Under the pieces are notes generated by a model. That model made no database searches and was not told where the DNA came from. It saw nothing but the letters and a program-made list of their open reading frames with translations. Position numbers and translations under genes: made by a program. A stretch of 64,000 nucleotides of DNA, taken from NCBI GenBank assembly GCA_001464035.1, contig LNEC01000007.1, positions 124,001 through 188,000 of the forward strand, written 5' to 3'. How positions within the stretch are numbered: position 1 is the first letter of the stretch; each line of letters begins with the position of its first letter. The stretch comes from Bradyrhizobiaceae bacterium Ga0074131. GTDB lineage: Bacteria > Pseudomonadota > Alphaproteobacteria > Rhizobiales > Xanthobacteraceae. Below are positions 17,269 to 25,803 of the stretch, piece by piece.

Positions 17269-18432
17269 TCACTCCGCAGCGACCGGTATCAATTCGGTCT
17301 GCTCGTGGAGAACGACGCCTGAGAGAGGATCGAACTCACCCATCCAGGGCGCGCGATCGAGCACCGACCTGGTATGGGCGTAACCGGCGTCCCAACGCTG
17401 CATGATCCCGGACCGGCTGAAGTCGATATCCTTGGTGTGATTCTCGCGATCGAGTTGCGGCGCCAGCAAGCGCACCACATGCATTTGCGTCGGGCAACCG
17501 TAGCCGGCCAATTCCTTCACCGCTTCGCTGTTGCGCTCGGCCTCCGGTATCCGGGCCGCGAGCTGATTGATGACATGACGCAAGCGGTGGGCCTGTTGCT
17601 GGCGGGTAATATGGCTGGCGATCCGGCTCGAATATTGCACGTCCTTATGCCGGTTGAGCACTTCCGCCATCGTCGTCGGCTCGGCGCCCACGGGATTCCA
17701 CAGGTGGACCGCGAAGATCAGGGAGTTCTTGCGCGGGTTGTCGTCGAACACCGCTTCGGTCGGGGTGTTCGACAGGATGCCGCCGTCCCAATATAGCTCG
17801 CCGTCGATCCGAACAGCGGGGAACGCCGGCGGCAATGCCCCGGACGCCATGATGTGTTTGACGCCGAGTTCACCATCGCGGCTGTCAAAGTATCGCATCT
17901 GGCTGCTGCGTACATGGGCGGCGCCGACGGTCAGCCGTGGCCGGCAATCGTTCACCAGATCGAAATCGACGAGTTCGCCGAGCGTCTGCTCCAGCGGCTC
18001 GGTCGAGTAATACCCGGCCCGCTCGGCACTGAGGGGATAGTCATTGCCGGCATGCGCCAGTGGATTGGGCCTGAAGAATCCGGCGATTCCGTTCGTCACC
18101 GTCGACCAGTAGGAAAGCTTTTCGTTGAAGCCGGGAAACGCACCGGGGAAACTCCAGACCGGGCGCTGCTCCATCCGCTTCCAGAATTCCTGCAGGCGCG
18201 CCAGGCGATTTTCCGGCCTGTTGCCGGCGATCAGGCTCGCGTTGATGGCGCCGATCGACGTGCCGATGATCCAGTCCGGCTCGATGCCGGCTTCTTGCAG
18301 CGCCTGATAGACGCCGGCCTGGTAGGATCCCAGCGCGCCGCCGCCCTGCAGCACCAGCACGACCTGGCCGGGCGGCGTCTTGCCCGGCGACTTCGAATTC
18401 GGCGGTGACCGGTTGTCCTGGGCGTCTTTCAT
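17269..18432 (-). CDS. Patatin-like phospholipase (DUF3734 type)
   Basis: 387 residues. The oxyanion-hole motif GGGALG is at 30-35, the nucleophile elbow GTSIG at 57-61 (S59), and the catalytic Asp is D216 in DGGILSNTP; the Ser-Asp dyad is complete. The C-terminal domain (RHKDVQYSSRIASHITRQQQ) is typical of the DUF3734 extension. Soluble, no signal peptide. It should be a lipid acyl hydrolase; the substrate is unknown. GGGAG precedes ATG 18432. Lies 77 bases after 3-hydroxybutyrate dehydrogenase in the same direction, suggesting a joint role in storage-lipid or polyhydroxybutyrate turnover. Confidence 0.92.
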   Translation of the reverse strand: MKDAQDNRSPPNSKSPGKTPPGQVVLVLQGGGALGSYQAGVYQALQEAGIEPDWIIGTSIGAINASLIAGNRPENRLARLQEFWKRMEQRPVWSFPGAFPGFNEKLSYWSTVTNGIAGFFRPNPLAHAGNDYPLSAERAGYYSTEPLEQTLGELVDFDLVNDCRPRLTVGAAHVRSSQMRYFDSRDGELGVKHIMASGALPPAFPAVRIDGELYWDGGILSNTPTEAVFDDNPRKNSLIFAVHLWNPVGAEPTTMAEVLNRHKDVQYSSRIASHITRQQQAHRLRHVINQLAARIPEAERNSEAVKELAGYGCPTQMHVVRLLAPQLDRENHTKDIDFSRSGIMQRWDAGYAHTRSVLDRAPWMGEFDPLSGVVLHEQTELIPVAAE

Positions 18433-18509
18433 GTCTCACTCCCGTTGGATGATGCCAGCCGCGTCCAATGATGTTTGCCAGGGATTCGCTGGACGTTGAC
18501 TGTCGTGTT

Positions 18510-19334
18510 TCAGTGCGCGGTCCAGCCTCCATCGACCGGCAGCGCGGCGCCGGTGATCGAGCCAGCCGCGTCGCTGGCGAGAAACACCGTGAGTGCGCCG
18601 AGTTCTTCGACCGTGGCAAAACGCTTGTTGGGCTGTTGCGCCAGCAGCACATCGTGGATGACCTGCGCGCGGGAAATTCCGTGTGCCTTGGCCTGGCCGT
18701 CGATCTGCGCCTCGACCAGCGGGGTATACACGTAGCCCGGACAGATCGCGTTACAGGTGATGCCCAGTTCTGCGGTTTCCAGCGCCGCGACCTTGGTGAG
18801 ACCGACGATGCCGTGCTTGGCGGCGACATAGGCCGCCTTGAACGGCGACGCGACAAGCCCGTGTGCGGAGGCGATGTTGATGATGCGCCCGAACCTGTTC
18901 TGGCGCATCGCGGGCAGCGCCAGCCGCATGGTATGAAACGCCGATGACAGGTTGATCGACAGGATCGCATCCCATTTGTCGACCGGAAACTGATCGAGCG
19001 GCGCGACATATTGAATGCCGGCATTGTTGACCAGCACGTCGAGCCGGCCATGCTCGGCGAGCGTGGCCGCGATCATCTCGGCTATCGCCTCCGGCCTGGA
19101 CATGTCGGCGGTAGAATAACTTACCTTCACGCCGTAATCCGCAGCGATCTGGTCCTTGGTCGTGGCTATCTCGGTGGCCAGGCCAAAACCGTTCAGCACC
19201 ACGGCCGAGCCGGCCTCGGCGAGCGCGCGGGCAATACCGAGCCCGATGCCGCTGGTGGAGCCGGTGACCAGCGAGACCTTCCCGATGAGCGGCCGCGCGG
19301 CCGACGAGGTCTGTGTTTTCAACTGGATGTTCAT
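18510..19334 (-). CDS. bdhA: 3-hydroxybutyrate dehydrogenase (SDR)
   Basis: 274 residues from ATG 19334. Classical short-chain dehydrogenase: TGSTSGIG at 24-31, NNAGIQYVAPL, the active-site serine in NIASAHGLVAS and the YVAAK dyad. The AHGLVASPFKAAYVAAKHGI and QYVAPLDQFPVDKW segments are those of D-3-hydroxybutyrate dehydrogenases, which interconvert 3-hydroxybutyrate and acetoacetate with NAD+ in poly-3-hydroxybutyrate degradation. Divergent from a LysR gene (188-base gap), which may regulate it. The patatin gene follows downstream. Confidence 0.9.
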   Translation of the reverse strand: MNIQLKTQTSSAARPLIGKVSLVTGSTSGIGLGIARALAEAGSAVVLNGFGLATEIATTKDQIAADYGVKVSYSTADMSRPEAIAEMIAATLAEHGRLDVLVNNAGIQYVAPLDQFPVDKWDAILSINLSSAFHTMRLALPAMRQNRFGRIINIASAHGLVASPFKAAYVAAKHGIVGLTKVAALETAELGITCNAICPGYVYTPLVEAQIDGQAKAHGISRAQVIHDVLLAQQPNKRFATVEELGALTVFLASDAAGSITGAALPVDGGWTAH

Positions 19335-19522
19335 GACCGAACCTTTCGCCGTAACGCTGAAGCCTTCACAGGCGTATACTGCTGTGTGAATCTGCGGCAC
19401 GGCGGCGGTTTCCGGAAATGCCGTTTGGCTTCCGAAACCATAGGCTGGCGCTATTGCGGTTCTGACTTCATTGCCGGTCGCAATCGGCTAATCTGCTGCG
19501 CGATCAAAATCGGGGTACGATC

Positions 19523-20425
19523 ATGGAAATGCACCAGGTTCGCTACTTCCTTGCCGTCGCCCGTGTGCTCAACTTCACGCGCGCGGCCGACGAGTGCAAC
19601 GTCACCCAGCCTTCCCTGACGCGGGCGATCAAGCAGCTCGAGGCTGAACTCGGCGGCGATTTATTCCGGCGCGAGCGCCCTGCCGCACAATTGACCGAGC
19701 TCGGCCTGCGGATGCATCCCCTGCTCAAGCAGTGCTATGAAGCCGCGACCGGCGCCCGCCAGCTGGCCTCGTCGTTCAAGAGCGGAGAAGTCGGCGCGCT
19801 CAGGATCGCCCTCACCCATTCCGTTGATCTGACCTTGCTGATTCCGCATCTCGATCAGATCAAGCGGCTGTTCAACCGTCTGGAGTTCCGCTTCTTGCGC
19901 GGCACCAGCCGGGAGGTCGGGGAATTCCTCAAGAAGGGCGAAGCCGAGCTCGGCATCGCCGCCGAAATCGACGAGGACTGGGACCGGCTCGATGCCTGGC
20001 CGTTGTTTACCGAGAGCTTTCAGCTCGTCATGAACAAGCAGCGCCCGCTGGCAGGCCGCGACCATATCGAATTCGAGGATCTGCGGGCCGAGCAGTTGCT
20101 GGCGCGAAAGTATTGCGAGCATGAGGAGCGGTTAAGTGCTTCGCTTCGCAGTCACGGCGTCGACGTCGATCACAGCCACGAAGTCTCGTCGGAGCGCGAC
20201 CTGATCGAATTGCTCGAAGCCGATATCGGCATTGCCGTCATGCCGGACACCGCTTCGATTCCGCGGACGCTGACGCGTTCAACGGTCGATGGACTAGATG
20301 CGCGCCGTACGCTTCACCTCTACGGCGTCGCCGGGCGTGAACGCACCGCGGTGGCATCCGCCGTGATGCGGCTGCTGCGCGGCGCGGACTGGCAGCAGGT
20401 TCTGAACCGGAGCGCAGGCTCCTGA
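19523..20425 (+). CDS. LysR-family transcriptional regulator
   Basis: 300 residues. The helix-turn-helix occupies ~residues 1-60 (MEMHQVRYFLAVARVLNFTR, then NVTQPSLTRAIKQLEAELGG), followed by a LysR effector domain with LRIALTHSVDLTLLIPHLDQ. The length is normal. Divergent from bdhA, the classical arrangement for a LysR regulator and its target, so control of 3-hydroxybutyrate metabolism is the first hypothesis. Convergent with the peroxiredoxin-like gene; the 116 bases between hold nothing recognisable. Confidence 0.92.
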   Translation: MEMHQVRYFLAVARVLNFTRAADECNVTQPSLTRAIKQLEAELGGDLFRRERPAAQLTELGLRMHPLLKQCYEAATGARQLASSFKSGEVGALRIALTHSVDLTLLIPHLDQIKRLFNRLEFRFLRGTSREVGEFLKKGEAELGIAAEIDEDWDRLDAWPLFTESFQLVMNKQRPLAGRDHIEFEDLRAEQLLARKYCEHEERLSASLRSHGVDVDHSHEVSSERDLIELLEADIGIAVMPDTASIPRTLTRSTVDGLDARRTLHLYGVAGRERTAVASAVMRLLRGADWQQVLNRSAGS

Positions 20426-20541
20426 CGGTATCGGCCGATGGGCTGGATTCTCCTGATGCCGTTCAGGGTAGCTCCAAACATGACCTATGATCGTAAGGTA
20501 GCCGCGATGAGGGTCGACTGCAACGTTTCGAACAAGCGGTT

Positions 20542-21258
20542 CTAGGCTTCCTCGCCCGCGCTCTTGAACGCGGCGATCAGGTCGTCGATTTCCATGCGCT
20601 TGCGGAAGTCGGGATCGACGAAGCGCGCTTTCACCAGGCCGTCGCGGCCGACCACGAATGTCGCGGGTATCGGCAGCACCCAGCCGTCGTTGCCGTGAAA
20701 ATGCTTCATGTCCTGATACGACAACAGCCGCTGGATTTCCGCGCCGAGCCAGATCGCGAGATTCAGCGACAGCGCATAGCCGTTGTCGAGATCGGTCAGA
20801 ACCGGAAACGGCGCGTCGGCCTCGGACCTGAATTTCTCGGCGAATTGCTGCACCTCGGGCATGATCGCGACCACGTCGCCGCCCAGCGCCCTGATCCGAT
20901 CCAGCGCCTGGGTCACGGCCCTGACGTTCAGACGGCAATACGGACACCAGTGACCGCGATAAAACATCACGGCGACCGGTCCTGTTTCCAGCAGCGATTT
21001 CAGGCTGACGAGCTTGCCGGTCACGTCGGGCAGGATAAAGGGCGGCATCGGATCGCCGGGCCGCGGCGCGTTTTCGCCGCCGCCGTTTTCGTGGATCCGC
21101 GCCACCAGGCGATCGACCGCCTCGCCATAGGCCGGAAATATCTCGCGTCCCGCGGCGGCATAGGCCTCAAGCTGTTCGTTCAACGTCCCTTCCATGTCGC
21201 GGCAGGCCTGGAAGGCCAGCTTGAGACGCGCGGCATCGGCTGATGATAGGAACGTCAT
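20542..21258 (-). CDS. Peroxiredoxin-like (AhpC/TSA) protein
   Basis: 238 residues. Residues ~1-60 are a helical extension; the thioredoxin-fold AhpC/TSA domain begins at PRPGDPMPPFILPDVTGK. The active site is FYRGHWCPYC with C105 and C108, a CxxC that allows an intramolecular disulfide like atypical 2-Cys or BCP-like enzymes. Predicted cytoplasmic thiol peroxidase. GGAGCAGGAC precedes ATG 21258. It stands before a run of redox-related exported proteins, but no operon with them is evident: a 146-base gap separates it from the small exported-protein gene upstream. Confidence 0.9.
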   Translation of the reverse strand: MTFLSSADAARLKLAFQACRDMEGTLNEQLEAYAAAGREIFPAYGEAVDRLVARIHENGGGENAPRPGDPMPPFILPDVTGKLVSLKSLLETGPVAVMFYRGHWCPYCRLNVRAVTQALDRIRALGGDVVAIMPEVQQFAEKFRSEADAPFPVLTDLDNGYALSLNLAIWLGAEIQRLLSYQDMKHFHGNDGWVLPIPATFVVGRDGLVKARFVDPDFRKRMEIDDLIAAFKSAGEEA

Positions 21259-21404
21259 GTCCTGCTCCGGGTGGATTGGAGTTCAGTTTCCACTCGTGTA
21301 CGCGCCCGCATCGGGCGCGATGATGATGATATTGGCCTGCGCAGGCCGCCCGCAAGGGGCGGCCCTGGTGTCCGCAACCGGACGCCGGCTAACCCGGCCA
21401 CGGC

Positions 21405-21686
21405 TCAGGGCCGATAGAAATTGCCGGTCGGATCGAGCGTTCCGGAGACCATGTACATCTGTCCGCCGCTCATGAAGAACACCGTATTGTTCGGCACCTT
21501 TTTGGCGCCTTTCATCATGGCGTCGTGGTTCTTGGACCCGGACGCCATCGCCATCTGAACCATCTTTCCCCCGCTGAACATGATGGCCATGCCCGGGTTG
21601 AACTCGGTAGTGACCTGCGAGAAGGCCGAGGTCGTGATGGCCGCGAATGCCGCCGCAGCGATAAAGGTCTTGGACAGGGTGGTCAT
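21405..21686 (-). CDS. Small exported protein of unknown function, 93 aa
   Basis: Starts MTTLSKTFIAAAAFAAITTS with a clear signal peptide (cleavage near AFS-Q), leaving a ~70-residue periplasmic protein rich in Met and Gly (MAIMFSGGKMVQMAMASGSK; later FFMSGGQMYMVSG). ATG 21686 is preceded by a very strong AGGAGGAGCT site, so this start is secure. I do not recognise the family. The methionine content (about 12 of 93) could indicate copper binding or oxidant scavenging, but this is speculation. Divergent from the DUF302 gene. Confidence 0.72.
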   Translation of the reverse strand: MTTLSKTFIAAAAFAAITTSAFSQVTTEFNPGMAIMFSGGKMVQMAMASGSKNHDAMMKGAKKVPNNTVFFMSGGQMYMVSGTLDPTGNFYRP

Positions 21687-21812
21687 TGGAAGCTCCTCCT
21701 TAGGCGTGGACGCCCGCCGGTCGGGCGTTGGCCGCATCAGAGGCCGGATGACCGGGAACTAGAAATGCCATTGCACCATGGGTTTGATAGCCGGCGAGCA
21801 TCGTGGGGCCGG

Positions 21813-21831
21813 CGATAGCGCGCGGCTATCG
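21813..21831. repeat. Inverted repeat in divergent promoter region
   Basis: CGATAGC-N5-GCTATCG, a perfect seven-base inverted repeat between the small exported-protein gene (minus) and DUF302 (plus). Candidate operator; no known regulator assigned. Confidence 0.35.
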
Positions 21832-21891
21832 ACTTCAGAGCGAGATCGTATTTCAGCCGGCGGCCGGGTGCGGTCATGCTGAGTTCGAAGC

Positions 21892-21906
21892 CATGCCCCC
21901 GGCATG
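21892..21906. repeat. Inverted repeat just before DUF302
   Basis: CATGCC-CCC-GGCATG, perfect six-base arms, ending 23 bases before the DUF302 start codon. Could be an operator or a small leader hairpin. Confidence 0.3.
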
Positions 21907-21929
21907 CGTCAACGGACAGGAGACGCCAT

Positions 21930-22409
21930 ATGAATACCCGCATCGTGAATCTTGCCACATCGCTGACGCTGGTGCTGCTGCTGATATCGGCCGCCTCCCC
22001 CGTCAGGGCCGACAGCGATGACGGCGTCGTCCGTGTCAAGAGCGCGGTCCCGATGGCGGAGGCGATCACCCGCATCAAGGCCGATATCGCAGCCAAGGGC
22101 ATCAGGTTCTTCTCGGAGATCGATCAATCGAAACTGGCGGCCGACGCCGGGATCAAGCTGCGGCCTTCGACGCTGCTGGTATTCGGCAATCCACCGCTCG
22201 GAACCCAGTTCATCACATCGAACCCGAATGCCGGTCTCGACTGGCCGGTCCGCCTGCTGCTGACGGAGGACGACAATGGCGACGTCTGGGCGGTCTGGAC
22301 CGATTTCGAATGGATTGCGAGGCGCCATAACATCAAGGATCGCGTTCCGCAGTTCGAGATGGCGACGTCTGTGGTCGGCTCGATCACGTCGACCATCACC
22401 ACCAGGTAA
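21930..22409 (+). CDS. Exported DUF302 domain protein
   Basis: 159 residues from ATG 21930, with AGGAGA upstream. Residues 1-27 are a signal peptide (hydrophobic LVLLLISAASPVRA). The mature protein has the DUF302 pattern: an MAEAITRIKADIAAKGIRFF helix, FSEIDQSKLAADAGIKLRPS, LLVFGNPPLGTQFI and DLPVRLL-like GLDWPVRLLL. DUF302 proteins have a small alpha-beta fold of unknown function; some sit beside thiol or sulfur redox genes. The flavoprotein gene follows 69 bases downstream in the same direction. Confidence 0.88.
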   Translation: MNTRIVNLATSLTLVLLLISAASPVRADSDDGVVRVKSAVPMAEAITRIKADIAAKGIRFFSEIDQSKLAADAGIKLRPSTLLVFGNPPLGTQFITSNPNAGLDWPVRLLLTEDDNGDVWAVWTDFEWIARRHNIKDRVPQFEMATSVVGSITSTITTR

Positions 22410-22478
22410 CGATTCCCGCGCGTCGGGCGCAATGCCGCAGGCCGCGGCTGATCGATCGGCGATAGACGGGGTAGCCCG

Positions 22479-23831
22479 ATGAGGACAGAGACGTTCGACG
22501 TGGTGATCCTGGGCGGCGGCAATGCCGGCATCGGCGTGACCGGTCCGGTCAGGCGGGCGGGCATGTCGGTCGCGATGATCGAATCGCACGATCTTGGCGG
22601 CACCTGCCCGAACCGCGGTTGCACGCCGAAGAAAGTTCTGGTCGCTGCCGGGCACGCGCTGCACGAGATCGAGCGCGCCGCCATCCACCATATCGTCGTC
22701 GGGAAACCAAAGCTCGACTGGGCCGCGCTTATCGATCGCGAAAAGGATATGATCAAGGATATCCCCGCCAACCTCGCCCGCTCGATGGCGCATCGCAATG
22801 TCGAGGTGATCAGGGGCCACGCCGTGTTCGCCGGTCCCAGCACCATCCGCGTCGGCGACCGTCTTCTCGAGGCCAAACACATCGTAATCGCTACCGGATC
22901 GAAGCCGCGCCCGCTGCCGATTCCAGGTGCGGGGCACATGATCACGTCAGACACGATGCTGAGCGAAAGAGAGTTGCCCGAGATGGTGACCTTCGTCGGC
23001 GGCGGCGTGATATCGCTGGAGTTCGGCCATGTCTACGCGCGAGCCGGCGCCGACGTGACGATCCTGGAGGCGCTGCCGCAGCTATTGCCTGCGATGGATG
23101 CCGACGCGGTGGCGCGCCTCCAGACCGAGAGCGAGCGCATCGGAATTCGCATCAAGACCAGCGTCAGGGTGAATCGTATCGAGCCGGCGAATGGCCGGCT
23201 TCGGGTGATCTTCACCCACGACGGAAAAGAACATGCCGCCGAAGCCGACCGCGTCGTCAACGGCGCCGGCCGCGTGGCCAACGTGGACATGCTGGATCTG
23301 ACTGCGGGAAACGTCGATCACAGCCACGGCCGGGTCGCGGTGGATTCCCATTTGCGCTCGACCTCCAATCCGCTGGTCTATATCTGCGGCGACGCCGTGC
23401 CGATCTCTCCCCAATTGTCGCCGATCGCGACTTACGAGGGCGATATCGTCGGCCGCAATATCGTCGAGGGGCCGAAATACAGTCCCGACTACGGCAGCAT
23501 GGCGACTTCGGTTTACACCGTCCCGGCCCTCGCCGCGGTCGGCCTGACCGAGGCCGCCGCGAGGCAACAGGGGCTCGCAATCAGGGTGCACAGCAACGAC
23601 ATGCACGACTGGTTCTCCGCCCGCACCTATGCGGAGACGGTCGCCTGGTCCAAGATCATCGTCGACGAGGCCACCGACCGCATTCTTGGCGCGCATTTCG
23701 TCGGGCATGCCGGCCAGGAACTCGTCAACCTGTTCGGGCTGGCGATGCGCTTCGGCATCACCGCCAGCCAGGTCAAGGACAACGTCTACGCCTATCCGAC
23801 GTTTTCCTCCGACATCAAGCACATGCTCTGA
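22479..23831 (+). CDS. FAD-dependent pyridine nucleotide-disulfide oxidoreductase
   Basis: 450 residues. FAD motif GGGNAG at 12-17; redox-active pair C43/C48 in GGTCPNRGCTPKK; NAD(P) motif VGGGVISLEFGHVYARAG; second FAD motif YICGDAVP. The C-terminal dimer domain ends NVYAYPTFSSD: Y439 stands where glutathione or lipoamide reductases have the catalytic His of the His-Glu dyad. MerA-type enzymes also have Tyr in that region, but this protein lacks an N-terminal metal-binding domain and a C-terminal Cys pair. It reduces or oxidises an unidentified substrate with NAD(P)H. Co-directional with DUF302, cupin and MFS genes. Confidence 0.88.
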   Translation: MRTETFDVVILGGGNAGIGVTGPVRRAGMSVAMIESHDLGGTCPNRGCTPKKVLVAAGHALHEIERAAIHHIVVGKPKLDWAALIDREKDMIKDIPANLARSMAHRNVEVIRGHAVFAGPSTIRVGDRLLEAKHIVIATGSKPRPLPIPGAGHMITSDTMLSERELPEMVTFVGGGVISLEFGHVYARAGADVTILEALPQLLPAMDADAVARLQTESERIGIRIKTSVRVNRIEPANGRLRVIFTHDGKEHAAEADRVVNGAGRVANVDMLDLTAGNVDHSHGRVAVDSHLRSTSNPLVYICGDAVPISPQLSPIATYEGDIVGRNIVEGPKYSPDYGSMATSVYTVPALAAVGLTEAAARQQGLAIRVHSNDMHDWFSARTYAETVAWSKIIVDEATDRILGAHFVGHAGQELVNLFGLAMRFGITASQVKDNVYAYPTFSSDIKHML

Positions 23832-23963
23832 GGTTTCAGCACATAGCACCGCGCTATGGATTCAACAGCCAATGGGCATTTCCTCCGCCACAGGATTTCA
23901 ACGATGCTTAGCGCATAGCCGGCCAGTCATTCGGGGCCGCGGCACAACAGAGGAGACAACCAA

Positions 23964-24455
23964 ATGTTCAAGCAGTCAGCCAAATCGCGCACGCTCCGGC
24001 ACGGCCTTGCTGTCGCCTGCATGATCGCCGGTTCGGCCGGCGTGACGACGTCCGCCCTTGCCGGCGAATGCCCGGCCGACCAGATCAAGGTCAACGCCCG
24101 CGAGAAGGTCGACTTCAAGCCGGTCGGCGTCACCGACGTCACCCTGGGCTCGATCAATCTCGAGAGGGAGCCCGCGAACATCAAGGGCCGCGAGCTGCGG
24201 TTCCGCAAGCTGACGATCGCGCCCGGCGGCGTCGTGCCGTGGCACAGCCACGACGACCGGCCCGCGCTGATTTTCGTGCAGCAGGGCGAAATCGTCGAAT
24301 ACGCCAGCAACTGCGCCGCACCGATCCTGCACAAGGCCGGTGAAATCAGGCCCGAGATTTCCGGCACCTCGCACTGGTGGAAGAATCTCGGTACCGAAAC
24401 CGTCATTCTCTATGTCGGCGACGTACGCAAGGATCCGGACGACCACCACATGTAA
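23964..24455 (+). CDS. Exported cupin-domain protein
   Basis: 163 residues with a signal peptide (cleavage after ALA at ~33). The cupin core contains PGGVVPWHSHDDRPALIF with H94 and H96 as metal ligands, and a later conserved H (GTSHWWKNLG). The glutamate of the usual HxHx(3,4)E motif is not evident. A periplasmic metal-dependent dioxygenase or binding protein; substrate unknown. GAGGAG lies seven bases before ATG 23964. Follows the flavoprotein by 132 bases, a gap that contains a CATAGC/GCTATG hairpin (23842-23858). Confidence 0.85.
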   Translation: MFKQSAKSRTLRHGLAVACMIAGSAGVTTSALAGECPADQIKVNAREKVDFKPVGVTDVTLGSINLEREPANIKGRELRFRKLTIAPGGVVPWHSHDDRPALIFVQQGEIVEYASNCAAPILHKAGEIRPEISGTSHWWKNLGTETVILYVGDVRKDPDDHHM

Positions 24456-24576
24456 CTATCGACTTGTAACGAGCGCCCCAAGCCTCGTTGCCGGATGTGA
24501 CGTCCTGGAGCCCCCCGTGTTGCCCCGCACGGCCAGGCGTCACATCCCCTTGTTTTGGTCCGAGGAGCACCGTGTC

Positions 24577-25794
24577 GTGACCGACGTCCCTGCTGGCATG
24601 AGATCCCGGAACATGGAAATGCACGGTCACTCGCCGGGCGTGGTGCTGCGATCATTGGTCATCGGCCTCACCGCGTTCCTCACCGTGGTCGACCTGTTCG
24701 CGACGCAGGCCATCCTTCCCTCATTGACGAAACACTACAATGTGGCGCCGGCGGCCATGGGTCTTGCCGTCAATGCCGCCACCATGGGAATGGCGATCGC
24801 CGGGCTCGTGGTCGGCCTGCTCAGCCCGCACATCGACCGGCGGCTCGGCATCCTGCTCAGCCTGGCGCTGCTTGCGGTGCCGACCGCCCTGCTCGCCGTC
24901 GCACCGAACCTTACCGTCTTCACGATGCTGCGGGTCGCGCAGGGTTTGTGCATGGCATCGGCGTTCGCGCTGACGCTGGCCTATCTCGGCGAACAATGCA
25001 GCGCGACGGATTCCGGCGGCGCGTTTGCGGCCTATATTACCGGCAACGTCGCCAGCAATCTGATCGGCCGGCTGGCTTCGGCCGGTGTCGTCGATACCTT
25101 CGGGCTGGCGTCGAATTTCTACTTCTTCGCGGTGCTCAATCTGGCGGGGGCGGCTCTTGTATATTTCACCGTCCAGCGCGTTCAGCCGATGCATGCGACG
25201 CCGATGTTGCAACCGCCCTTCGCCGCGATGCTCGCGCACTGGCGCAACCCGGCGCTGCGCGCGGCCTTCGGCGTCGGCTTCTGCATCCTGTTCGCCTTTA
25301 TCGGGACCTTCACCTACGTCAATTTTGTGCTGGTGGCGCCGCCGCTGTCGCTCGGGCGGATGGAGCTGGGATTCGTCTATTTCGTCTTCCTGCCCTCCGT
25401 CGTCACGACCTTGCTGGCAGGTCGTGCCGTCACGCGCTTCGGTACCCGGCGGGCGATCTGGGGCGCGCTGGCGGTGACGGCATTGGGCCTGCCGCTGTTG
25501 TTGTCGTCGCATCTCGCCGCCGTGCTGACCGGGATGGTGCTGGTTGGCGTCGGAACGTTTTTCGCGCAGGCCGTCGCGACCGGCTTTGTCGGCCGGGCGA
25601 CGCTCGCGAACCGCGGCGTCGCCAGCGGGACCTATCTTGCCTGTTACTTTCTCGGCGGCCTCGTCGGCAGCGCAGTGCTCGGCCAGTTGTTCGACCGCTT
25701 CGGGTGGACCGCTTGCGTCGCCGGCGTCGGCGCGACCCTGATCGTCGCCGGCGCGCTGGCGGCGCGGCTGAGGCTTCCGCCGGAATCCAGCTGA
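24577..25794 (+). CDS. Major facilitator superfamily transporter
   Basis: 405 residues from GTG 24577, favoured because GAGGAG sits nine bases upstream; ATG 24598 is the alternative. About 12 membrane segments. The loop between helices 2 and 3 reads GLLSPHIDRRLGI, a degenerate form of the MFS A-motif. The sequence resembles DHA1-type (arabinose/chloramphenicol-like) exporters. Substrate unknown. Same direction as the cupin gene (121-base gap), convergent with the FG-GAP gene nine bases further. Confidence 0.88.
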   Translation: MTDVPAGMRSRNMEMHGHSPGVVLRSLVIGLTAFLTVVDLFATQAILPSLTKHYNVAPAAMGLAVNAATMGMAIAGLVVGLLSPHIDRRLGILLSLALLAVPTALLAVAPNLTVFTMLRVAQGLCMASAFALTLAYLGEQCSATDSGGAFAAYITGNVASNLIGRLASAGVVDTFGLASNFYFFAVLNLAGAALVYFTVQRVQPMHATPMLQPPFAAMLAHWRNPALRAAFGVGFCILFAFIGTFTYVNFVLVAPPLSLGRMELGFVYFVFLPSVVTTLLAGRAVTRFGTRRAIWGALAVTALGLPLLLSSHLAAVLTGMVLVGVGTFFAQAVATGFVGRATLANRGVASGTYLACYFLGGLVGSAVLGQLFDRFGWTACVAGVGATLIVAGALAARLRLPPESS

Positions 25795-25803
25795 AGCCGC
25801 CGC

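Noticed and set aside
23842..23858. CATAGC/GCTATG hairpin after the flavoprotein gene as terminator
   Set aside because: Only six base pairs and no T-run; the cupin gene continues in the same direction, so termination is not supported.
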